A stretch of DNA of 6,026 nt from Steroidobacteraceae bacterium (lineage in GTDB: Bacteria > Pseudomonadota > Gammaproteobacteria > Steroidobacterales > Steroidobacteraceae), in NCBI GenBank assembly GCA_025927665.1, contig JAICKZ010000204.1, positions 1-6,026 on the forward strand. Direction: 5' to 3'. The number at the start of each line of letters is the position of its first letter. Positions within the stretch are counted from its first letter, which is position 1. Below, piece after piece: positions 1-4,831 of the stretch. A model generated the notes under the pieces. It was not told the DNA's origin and did no database searches. It saw only the letters and a list, made by a program, of their open reading frames with translations. The position numbers were made by a program, and so were the translations under genes.

Positions 1-420
1 GCCGCGACCGAACTGCGCAGCCAGCTCTTCGGCCAAATCCATTTTTTGATCATCAGGCACCAGAACCACCGCAGCGCGCCATGCGCTCCGGGCGACCTCA
101 TCGTCCGAATCACGCAGTAGCGATCGCGTGATCGCTGGCCATGTGTTAGCGTCTTTGATTTTCGACAATGTATGCAACGCCTGACTCCGAGCCTGAGCGT
201 TTTCCGAATGCAACTCTGCGATCAGTCTTGGAACAGTGATCTCGTTCGGGAAACGGGTCAACGCCCATGTGAGCATGTCGCGCACGTAGAAGTCGGGCTC
301 GATCGCACACCGCGCTACAACAGCATCGACCAGACCCAAATCGGGATTGGAACCAATTGTGAGAGCGGCCTTGAGCCGCACTGCGCTGTTCTCAGCGGTC
401 AAAGCAGCGATGAGGTTCAT
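1..420 (-). CDS. HEAT-repeat protein, 3' part cut off by the window edge
   Basis: The frame is open for 140 codons from ATG at 418-420 to the window edge with no stop, so the protein is partial at its C-terminus. A good ribosome site, GGGAG at 426-430, lies 5 bases before the ATG. The protein begins MNLIAALTAENSAVRLKAAL and is built of paired amphipathic helices (about residues 1-22, 27-55, 60-88, 92-120). Recurring D/E-x-x-V-R/A-R patterns such as PDFYVRDML (42-50) and SDDEVARSAW (105-114) are typical of HEAT-like repeats. It has no signal peptide or membrane segment and no visible catalytic motif. HEAT repeats usually serve as protein-binding scaffolds; the partner is unknown. The sequence resembles a HEAT-repeat family I associate with Actinobacteria, but that is from memory and unverified. 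GC is 240/420, about 57%, well above the genes to its right. It lies 58 bases downstream of the tRNA-Arg CCA end with no clear terminator between them. Confidence 0.8.
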   Translation of the reverse strand, partial: MNLIAALTAENSAVRLKAALTIGSNPDLGLVDAVVARCAIEPDFYVRDMLTWALTRFPNEITVPRLIAELHSENAQARSQALHTLSKIKDANTWPAITRSLLRDSDDEVARSAWRAAVVLVPDDQKMDLAEELAAQFGRG

Positions 421-425
421 GGTCA

Positions 426-430
426 CTCCC
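426..430 (-). promoter_or_regulatory. Ribosome binding site of the HEAT-repeat gene
   Basis: GGGAG on the minus strand sits 5 bases before the ATG at 418-420. It supports this start over any internal one. Slightly upstream (444-455) is a small palindrome with AGGTC/GACCT arms and a 2-base centre. It might be an operator, but nothing else supports that. Confidence 0.6.
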
Positions 431-478
431 GCATTACGCTTCAAGGTCTTGACCTATTGAAAACCGAAAAATCGAATT

Positions 479-555
479 TGGTGCGCCCGGAGAGATTCGA
501 ACTCCCGACCTCCTGGTTCGTAGCCAGGCGCTCTATCCAACTGAGCTACGGGCGC
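479..555 (-). tRNA. tRNA-Arg (anticodon ACG)
   Basis: This is a full 77-nucleotide cloverleaf including an encoded CCA (479-481). The acceptor stem pairs GCGCCCG with CGGGCGC and the discriminator is A. The D-arm has AGCTCAGTTGGATAGAGC, and the anticodon stem CCTGG/CCAGG encloses the loop CTACGAA with anticodon ACG at 519-521. The T-arm contains GTTCGAATC. The A34 is normally converted to inosine by TadA, so the tRNA reads CGU, CGC and CGA. The position after csrA and tRNA-Ser(GCU) matches the E. coli argV group, although only one copy is visible here. The gene starts 4 bases after a T-run that ends a hairpin, so it may be transcribed separately from tRNA-Ser. Confidence 0.97.
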
Positions 556-559
556 ATTT

Positions 560-583
560 AAAAAATTGGCGGAGATTACTCCG
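560..583 (-). terminator. Terminator-like hairpin with T-run in front of tRNA-Arg
   Basis: Read on the minus strand, CGGAG-TAAT-CTCCG forms a short stem (570-583). Two more G-C pairs can be added across a bulged T. It is followed by CCAA and six T residues (565-560). This fits a weak intrinsic terminator for the tRNA-Ser transcript. The sequence around the stem repeats the 3' end of tRNA-Ser, so the structure may instead be a remnant of a tRNA end. A promoter -10 element (TAATCT, 573-578) could also be read in the same bases, with only a poor -35. Confidence 0.45.
563..575. repeat. Direct repeat, copy A (copy of the tRNA-Ser 3' end and trailer)
   Basis: The plus-strand bases aaattggcggaga at 563-575 match aaactggcggaga at 753-765 in 12 of 13 positions, offset by exactly 190 bases. 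The similarity continues leftwards (catttaaaa at 555-563 against catttataa at 746-754) if one base of gap is allowed. On the minus strand, copy B is the acceptor strand, discriminator G, CCA and first trailer bases of tRNA-Ser. Copy A lies just upstream of tRNA-Arg. Confidence 0.7.
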
Positions 584-608
584 ACCATCCTAGGTCTTCA
601 CCGCTCGC

Positions 609-649
609 TATCGTTCGGGTCATTGCAGTATCGCTTCGCGTTACATGCA
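609..649. repeat. Imperfect tandem repeat, two units of about 20 bases
   Basis: Unit 1 (609-627, tatcgttcgggtcattgca) and unit 2 (629-649, starting tatcgcttcgcgttac and ending atgca) align with a few substitutions and two single-base gaps. They lie in the spacer between the two tRNA genes. Part of unit 2 (cttcgcgttacat) also resembles cttcgcttacatt at 1035-1047, inside and beside the csrA downstream hairpin. No function is evident. Confidence 0.4.
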
Positions 650-654
650 ACACT

Positions 655-676
655 CAAATTTGTTCCAACAAATTTG
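655..676. repeat. Near-perfect 22-base palindrome between the tRNA genes
   Basis: Ten-base perfect arms, CAAATTTGTT (655-664) and AACAAATTTG (667-676), surround a 2-base centre. As RNA it would fold into an AU-rich hairpin. No T-run follows on either strand, so it does not look like a terminator. It could be a processing hairpin in a tRNA precursor or a protein-binding site. Confidence 0.6.
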
Positions 677-717
677 TCGAACCCTTTATTCGGATTCAAA
701 TCCCACTCACATTCAGG

Positions 718-758
718 CAGTTTATAAATGTAGAAATAAATTCCACATTTATAAACTG
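718..758 (-). other. Long AT-rich hairpin starting inside the tRNA-Ser CCA end
   Basis: Perfect 14-base arms (718-731 and 745-758, CAGTTTATAAATGT and its complement) are extended by one A/C mismatch and three more pairs, with a loop of 5 bases. The outer pairs use the CA of the encoded tRNA-Ser CCA (757-758). In the primary transcript this structure would begin at the mature 3' end of the tRNA. No T-run follows, so transcription termination is doubtful. A role in 3' trimming or in an RNase E cut is an inference. Confidence 0.65.
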
Positions 759-765
759 GCGGAGA
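753..765. repeat. Direct repeat, copy B (overlaps the tRNA-Ser 3' end)
   Basis: This is the partner of 563-575, with 12 of 13 bases identical. On the minus strand it is TCTCCGCCAGTTT, meaning the 3' acceptor strand, discriminator and CCA of tRNA-Ser plus trailer. Confidence 0.7.
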
Positions 766-847
766 GAGAGGGATTCGAACCCTCGATGGGCTTTTGACCC
801 ATACGCCCTTAGCAGGGGCGCGCCTTCGACCACTCGGCCATCTCTCC
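757..847 (-). tRNA. tRNA-Ser (anticodon GCT)
   Basis: This is a 91-nucleotide class II tRNA with encoded CCA (757-759). The acceptor stem is GGAGAGA/TCTCTCC with discriminator G. The anticodon stem CGCCC/GGGCG holds the loop CTGCTAA with anticodon GCT (811-813), which reads AGC and AGU. The long variable arm pairs ATGGG with CCCAT, and the T-arm GAGGGTTCGAATCCCTC is canonical. It corresponds to serV, which sits next to csrA in E. coli. A possible -10, TATTGT, lies at 867-872 (minus strand), but its -35 is poor, so the promoter is unproven. Confidence 0.97.
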
Positions 848-901
848 AGCGCAAATTCCGCCTACCACAATATTTACTGCGGCCTCACCATCAGAACTTC
901 A

Positions 902-915
902 TGTCACATTTGACA
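902..915. repeat. Small inverted repeat TGTCA-N4-TGACA upstream of tRNA-Ser
   Basis: Five-base perfect arms surround CATT. It lies about 55 bases upstream of the tRNA-Ser 5' end, where a regulator could bind. I cannot tie it to a known regulator, and a match of this size can occur by chance. Confidence 0.25.
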
Positions 916-1004
916 GCCAGCTCTTAAGCAAGAAGCCGACAAGGATACGTGTCGAAATGCAGTTCGTAAAGATGGGAATAGCTTTTTTGCTCAATAAGCA
1001 ATAT

Positions 1005-1040
1005 AGCGAAGCTACTACGCCGTAACGCAGCAGCTTCGCT
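1005..1040 (-). terminator. Strong hairpin downstream of csrA
   Basis: Starting 30 bases after the csrA stop, minus-strand arms AGCGAAGCTGCTGCG and CGTAGTAGCTTCGCT form a 15-pair stem with two G-U pairs and a 6-base loop. What follows is TATATTGCTTATTG rather than a clean T-run. A second small stem, TTGCT/AGCAA (987-1001), comes next. It probably marks the 3' end of csrA mRNA by termination or by blocking exonucleases. The two G-U pairs make the stem stronger in the csrA-sense RNA than in the opposite strand. Confidence 0.5.
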
Positions 1041-1069
1041 TACATTAAGTCCCAAATAAGCGCTTTAGT

Positions 1070-1285
1070 TTAGGAATCAATTTCACTTGAGCTAACACGG
1101 CGTGAAGAAATACCAGTTTGCTCTTCACGTTTGATTCGCTCATAAATCTCTTCACGATGAACAGAGACTTCTTTGGGTGCGTTGACACCGACACGAACTT
1201 GGTTGCCTTTAACACCCAGGACCGTAATAGCGATGTCATCGCCGATCATCACAGTTTCACCGACTCGTCTAGTTAGAATTAACAT
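1070..1285 (-). CDS. csrA: Carbon storage regulator CsrA (RsmA)
   Basis: CsrA is a small dimeric RNA-binding protein that binds GGA motifs in mRNA leaders, usually blocking ribosomes, and controls carbon storage, motility, biofilm and virulence traits. The product is 71 residues. It begins MLILTRRVGETVMIGDDIAI and contains the hallmark VLGVKGNQVRVGVNAPKEVS (22-41) and HREEIY (43-48). The RNA-contacting residues L4, R6, R7 and R44 are present. E. coli CsrA is 61 residues; the extra length is a polar tail (about 52-71, ending SSSEIDS). The start has the site AAGGAG at 1292-1297, 6 bases before the ATG. Several GGA motifs and hairpins upstream suggest self-regulation. alaS lies 294 bases upstream and the tRNA genes downstream, as in E. 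coli. Confidence 0.97.
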   Translation of the reverse strand: MLILTRRVGETVMIGDDIAITVLGVKGNQVRVGVNAPKEVSVHREEIYERIKREEQTGISSRRVSSSEIDS

Positions 1286-1286
1286 T

Positions 1287-1297
1287 TCCTGCTCCTT
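1287..1297 (-). promoter_or_regulatory. csrA ribosome site overlapping likely CsrA-binding GGA motifs
   Basis: The minus strand reads CAAGGAGCAGGAAATG (from 1298) up to and including the ATG. It gives two GGA motifs (at 1293-1295 and 1287-1289), one of them the Shine-Dalgarno sequence. CAAGGAG matches the core CANGGANG of the known CsrA target consensus. Bases 1291-1309 can fold (GCACCTT/AAGGAGC with one A-A mismatch, loop of 5), which would cover the ribosome site. Confidence 0.55.
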
Positions 1298-1312
1298 GCC
1301 AAAAGGTGCTCA

Positions 1313-1318
1313 ATTGTA
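1313..1318 (-). promoter_or_regulatory. Possible proximal csrA promoter -10
   Basis: TACAAT on the minus strand is one base from the sigma-70 -10 consensus and would give a leader of about 20 bases. The sequence at the -35 distance (TGGCGT, 1336-1341) is poor, so the site may be inactive, or may use an alternative sigma factor. Confidence 0.3.
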
Positions 1319-1340
1319 AAGGTCACTTGCTCCTTACGCC

Positions 1341-1405
1341 ACGACTTTTTTCGTCGCATAGGTTCACACACGAAGCCTATGTAACGATGCGTGTTCCGTG
1401 CATCG
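1341..1405 (-). promoter_or_regulatory. Structured csrA leader with three hairpins
   Basis: Three stems follow one another. CGATGC/GCATCG (1385-1405) has a 9-base loop that displays GGA (1395-1397) in the context CACGGA. CATAGG-C-TTC/GAACCTATG (1357-1381) has one bulged C and the loop GTGTGT. CGAC/GTCG (1342-1355) has an A-rich loop. A GGA in a hairpin loop is the classic CsrA target. A further AAGGAGC copy is at 1329-1335. The region could also mark the 3' end of alaS mRNA, but no stem is followed by a T-run. Function is inferred. Confidence 0.4.
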
Positions 1406-1481
1406 GTATTTACCTGAATACGTTGTAGGCCTGACTTCTGTGAATGGCTTTTGAATTACTGCTGGCTTTGCGATTCAACAC

Positions 1482-1512
1482 ACTATAATTACAGATTACT
1501 ATGCAATGTAAA
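1482..1512 (-). promoter_or_regulatory. Possible distal csrA promoter
   Basis: On the minus strand TTTACA (1507-1512) and TATAGT (1482-1487) each differ from the sigma-70 consensus at one position, but the 19-base spacer is longer than ideal. It would start a leader of about 190 bases through the three hairpins. The overlapping plus-strand TATAAT (1484-1489) has no good -35. Confidence 0.35.
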
Positions 1513-1537
1513 ACATGAAATTAATTCCAATATACAT

Positions 1538-1560
1538 AACTGCGCAGTTCACAACTTGTG
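1538..1560. repeat. Two adjacent palindromes just downstream of alaS
   Basis: AACTGCGCAGTT (1538-1549) is a perfect 12-base palindrome. CACAACTTGTG (1550-1560) has 5-base arms around one base. They lie 20-42 bases after the alaS stop. There is no T-run, so they are more like a protein-binding site or an RNA 3'-end structure than a simple terminator. Confidence 0.5.
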
Positions 1561-1579
1561 CGTAAATATGACGTTATGC

Positions 1580-4222
1580 TTAAGATAACTTCACTTTTAC
1601 CCAAGCTTCAACAGATTGCAATGCAGCCGATAGATTGACGCTGTTTGGACCACCGGCTTGCGCCATATCAGGCCGACCGCCACCGCGACCACCCAGTTGT
1701 TGAGCCACAAAATTGGCGAGCTCACCGGCCTTTACGCGTGAAGTTTCGTTCTCAGTTACACCAACAATTAACGTTACCTTGCCTACATCGTCCCTTGATG
1801 CCAATACAATGACAGCGGATTTTAATTTGTTTTTCAATTGATCCACCGCTTCGCGAAGCGCCGCTGCATCAGCACCTTCAACTTCTGTGCTAACCAACTT
1901 GACACCAGCAATATCCAGCGCCTGCGTCGTCAAATCGTTACCTTGACCACTGGCAAGTTTTGACTTCAAAGTTGCGAGCTCCTTTTCGAGCTTACGACTG
2001 CGATCAATCAATTGCTTTACTTTATTTTCCACATCATCACGACTACCCTTCACCAGATTTGCAACCGAGCGAATGATACCTTCATCCTCACGTACCCAAT
2101 CCAATGCGGCTTGTCCGGTGAGCGCTTCGATACGACGGATACCTGCTGCAACACCACTTTCACTGATGATCTTGAATAGACCAATATCACCGACTCGATC
2201 GACATGAATACCGCCACATAACTCCATGGAAAAATCCCCGAGTTGTAACACACGAACTTCGTCATCGTATTTTTCACCGAATAATGCCATCGCGCCTGCA
2301 GTTACGGCCTCTTCCTGATTCATTAAACGAGTCTCTGCATTGACATTGGCGCGGACCTGCTCATTGACCAACTCTTCGATGCGTTGCAACTCATTGACTG
2401 ATACAGCCGAGTAGTGTGAGAAATCAAATCGCAAACGCTCAGCTGACACCAATGAGCCCTTCTGTGTTACATGTGTGCCCAATACTTTGCGCAATGCTGC
2501 ATGCAACAAATGAGTTGCTGAATGATTCAAACGAATTGCCGCACGTGCTGCATGATCAACTTGTGCATTCAGCACATCGTCTACTTTGATTTCACCATTG
2601 ATCATCGTACCGACGTGAGCATGCACTGCACCCAACTTTTGTGTATCCCTAACCTTGAACTGCGCAACCCCAATATTGAGCAAGCCTGTATCGCCCACCT
2701 GACCACCGCTTTCAGCATAAAAAGGCGTGCGGTCAAGAATCACTTGCCCTACTTCACCTTTATGCAGGGAATTAACTTGTTGGCCATCACGAATCAACGA
2801 GATCACTCTGCCATTATCGACTTCATGTTCATAGCCGGTAAATAATGTTTTACCGTCCACTTTGACTGTCCCGCGCAGATCCACGCCAAATTTGCTGGCT
2901 GCACGTGCTCGTTCTCGTTGTACCTCCATTGCTTTTTCAAAACCCACTTCATCAATGCTCAAACCACGTTCACGCACAATGTCGTTGGTAAGATCAGGAG
3001 GAAAACCATATGTATCATAAAGCTTGAATACGGCGTCACCAGGAATCATTTTGTTAGTAAGTGATGTAATGGTTTGCTCCAACAAACCCATACCTTGAGT
3101 TAACGTTTCTGCGAAGCGCGCTTCTTCCTGCTGTAAAACACGCTCAATATGTGAACGTTGTGTAATGAGTTCTGGGTACGCAGATCCCATTTCTTTTTCA
3201 AGTGCCTTCACCAAGGTGTAAAAGAACGGCTGATTGCAACCTAATTTATATCCATGACGAATCGCACGACGAATGATGCGACGTAGTACATAACCACGAC
3301 CTTCATTTGAGGGCAGTACGCCATCGGCAATTAAGAAAGAACAGGCACGAATATGATCGGCGATGACTCGTAATGAACTTGACTGCAAATCTTTGGTTCC
3401 AGTAGCAACGGCAGCCGCGTTAATCAAATCCTGAAACAAATCAATTTCATAATTGGAATGCACACCTTGCATCACTGCAGCAACACGTTCTAAACCCATG
3501 CCGGTATCGACGGAAGGCTTGGGCAATGGCGTCAACTTACCATTGCTGTCGCGTTCATATTGCATAAATACGACATTCCATATTTCGATCCAACGATCGC
3601 CGTCAGCATCGGTCGAACCTGGCGGTCCACCTGAAATGTGCGGACCATGATCGTAGAAAATTTCAGTACATGGACCGCAAGGTCCGGTGTCTCCCATCTG
3701 CCAAAAGTTATCCGAGCCGCCATCTGGCTTATCGCCAATACGCACGATGCGATCTTCAGCAACTCCCACACTTCTCCAAATGTCAAAAGCTTCATCATCC
3801 GATTTATATACTGTGACCATAAGACGATCACCTGAAATCCCTAGCCAGTCCTTGTCGGTGACAAACTCCCACGCAAAGCGAATTGCATCGCGCTTGAAAT
3901 AATCACCAAAGCTGAAATTGCCGAGCATTTCAAAGAAAGTATGATGACGAGCGGTATAGCCCACATTTTCAAGATCATTATGTTTGCCGCCAGCACGCAC
4001 ACAACGCTGTGAACTAGCGGCACGTAAGTAGCTGCGCTGCTCCTTACCTAGAAATACATCCTTGAATTGCACCATACCCGCATTGGTGAATAACAATGTC
4101 GGATCGTTGCCAGGCACTAATGAACTACTGGGCACAATGGTATGTCCGTTGCGCTGAAAATAGTCAAGATACAGTGCGCGCAACTGCGCGCTCGAAAGGA
4201 AAGATCGAGAAGAGCTAGGCAT
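1580..4222 (-). CDS. alaS: Alanine-tRNA ligase (AlaRS)
   Basis: AlaRS is a cytoplasmic class II synthetase that activates alanine with ATP, charges tRNA-Ala, and hydrolyses mischarged Ser- and Gly-tRNA-Ala. The 880-residue product is full length (E. coli 876). Class II motif 1 lies near 32-55 (SSSLVPGNDPTLLFTNAGM). Motif 2 is near 73-109 (RCVRAGGKHNDLENVGYTAR, then FFEMLGNFSFGDYF). Motif 3 is at 239-250 (DTGMGLERVAAV). The editing domain carries the zinc ligands H567 and H571 (HSATH), C669 and H673, plus Q587. The C-Ala domain ends with GGRGGGRPDMAQAGG (844-858). The motif containing C669 reads CGGIH instead of the usual CGGTH. The ATG at 4220-4222 lies 23 bases after the recX stop, with no recognisable Shine-Dalgarno. 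No better in-frame start was found, and the N-terminus matches the family length. Confidence 0.98.
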   Translation of the reverse strand: MPSSSRSFLSSAQLRALYLDYFQRNGHTIVPSSSLVPGNDPTLLFTNAGMVQFKDVFLGKEQRSYLRAASSQRCVRAGGKHNDLENVGYTARHHTFFEMLGNFSFGDYFKRDAIRFAWEFVTDKDWLGISGDRLMVTVYKSDDEAFDIWRSVGVAEDRIVRIGDKPDGGSDNFWQMGDTGPCGPCTEIFYDHGPHISGGPPGSTDADGDRWIEIWNVVFMQYERDSNGKLTPLPKPSVDTGMGLERVAAVMQGVHSNYEIDLFQDLINAAAVATGTKDLQSSSLRVIADHIRACSFLIADGVLPSNEGRGYVLRRIIRRAIRHGYKLGCNQPFFYTLVKALEKEMGSAYPELITQRSHIERVLQQEEARFAETLTQGMGLLEQTITSLTNKMIPGDAVFKLYDTYGFPPDLTNDIVRERGLSIDEVGFEKAMEVQRERARAASKFGVDLRGTVKVDGKTLFTGYEHEVDNGRVISLIRDGQQVNSLHKGEVGQVILDRTPFYAESGGQVGDTGLLNIGVAQFKVRDTQKLGAVHAHVGTMINGEIKVDDVLNAQVDHAARAAIRLNHSATHLLHAALRKVLGTHVTQKGSLVSAERLRFDFSHYSAVSVNELQRIEELVNEQVRANVNAETRLMNQEEAVTAGAMALFGEKYDDEVRVLQLGDFSMELCGGIHVDRVGDIGLFKIISESGVAAGIRRIEALTGQAALDWVREDEGIIRSVANLVKGSRDDVENKVKQLIDRSRKLEKELATLKSKLASGQGNDLTTQALDIAGVKLVSTEVEGADAAALREAVDQLKNKLKSAVIVLASRDDVGKVTLIVGVTENETSRVKAGELANFVAQQLGGRGGGRPDMAQAGGPNSVNLSAALQSVEAWVKVKLS

Positions 4223-4245
4223 GATTTGGTCGGCAAATAAACGTG

Positions 4246-4830
4246 CTAATCGAGCTGGGAATCCAACATTGGATCTACCTCGGCTGCTTCTAATAGATGA
4301 TCTTCTTCAAAAGATGCATCCATCGCATGCCGGATTTGATCCGTCGTAAAACCGCGATATTGCAGGAAGCGCATTTGCTTTGCACGTTCAGAAGGCGTTT
4401 GGGGAATATTTTGCCCAAATTTTCGCTGTCGGATCTCTCCAGCCAACCTGGTCCAATCGATTTGCGCAGCCGCCATGCGCGACTCGATAAGATCAGGTGG
4501 CAAATTCAAATGACGCAACTCAGCATGTAGCCTGACCATTCCCTGACCTCGTTCAGCACGCGAGCGAATGAAGACTTCCACAAAGCGCTCATCGGATAAT
4601 AGTTTTGAACGTGTCAAGTCATCGACGATTTCCAATGTCAGCGACTCGTCATAACCGCGAATTTTCAGCTTTTGTTTTAATTCAGCCTTGGCATGTTCAC
4701 GTCGTGCCAATAAACGAATGGCGCTGTCGTACGCTTTACTGCGCACGTGTTTATGAATATCTGGATCGGGCAATGCGTCGTCGTGACTAACCTCTGACGC
4801 ATCGCCCTTGCGACCAAATCGCCTGTGCAT
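4246..4830 (-). CDS. recX: RecA regulator RecX
   Basis: RecX is a small all-helical cytoplasmic protein that binds RecA filaments and limits their extension and ATPase activity. The 194-residue product has the family core at about 36-170. AIRLLARREHAKAELKQKL (37-55) is the first three-helix unit, LLSDERFVEVFIRSRAERGQG (77-97) the second, and RKFGQ (136-140) and RFLQYRGFTTDQI (154-166) the third. It is longer than E. coli RecX (166) at both ends: a charged N-terminal stretch of about 33 residues and an acidic tail (EEDHLLEAAEVDP). The ATG is one base after the recA stop. GAGG (4837-4840), inside the last recA codons, lies 6 bases before it, so translational coupling with recA is likely. No terminator separates them, so recX should be SOS-induced together with recA. 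Confidence 0.95.
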   Translation of the reverse strand: MHRRFGRKGDASEVSHDDALPDPDIHKHVRSKAYDSAIRLLARREHAKAELKQKLKIRGYDESLTLEIVDDLTRSKLLSDERFVEVFIRSRAERGQGMVRLHAELRHLNLPPDLIESRMAAAQIDWTRLAGEIRQRKFGQNIPQTPSERAKQMRFLQYRGFTTDQIRHAMDASFEEDHLLEAAEVDPMLDSQLD

Positions 4831-4831
4831 T

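Noticed and set aside
449..477. Plus-strand TTGACC-N17-TCGAAT as an antisense promoter into tRNA-Arg.
   Set aside because: The -10 is weak, and there is no plus-strand gene for it to serve.
172..561. A 129-codon plus-strand frame.
   Set aside because: It runs antisense through the HEAT gene and the whole tRNA-Arg, and its C-terminus is the translated tRNA complement.
556..756. A third complete tRNA hidden in the spacer, suggested by fragments like GGGTTCGA and GGATTTGAATCC.
   Set aside because: No anticodon or D-arm can be assembled around these fragments; only a possible remnant of a 3' end is supported.
1045..1239. A 64-codon minus-strand frame overlapping csrA.
   Set aside because: It is a shifted reading of csrA with no family resemblance.
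1484..1489. Plus-strand TATAAT as a promoter antisense to alaS or the csrA gap.
   Set aside because: No acceptable -35 lies 16-18 bases upstream, and no plus-strand gene follows.
2522..2845. A 107-codon plus-strand frame inside alaS.
   Set aside because: It is antisense to conserved AlaRS coding sequence and has no recognisable protein features or ribosome site.
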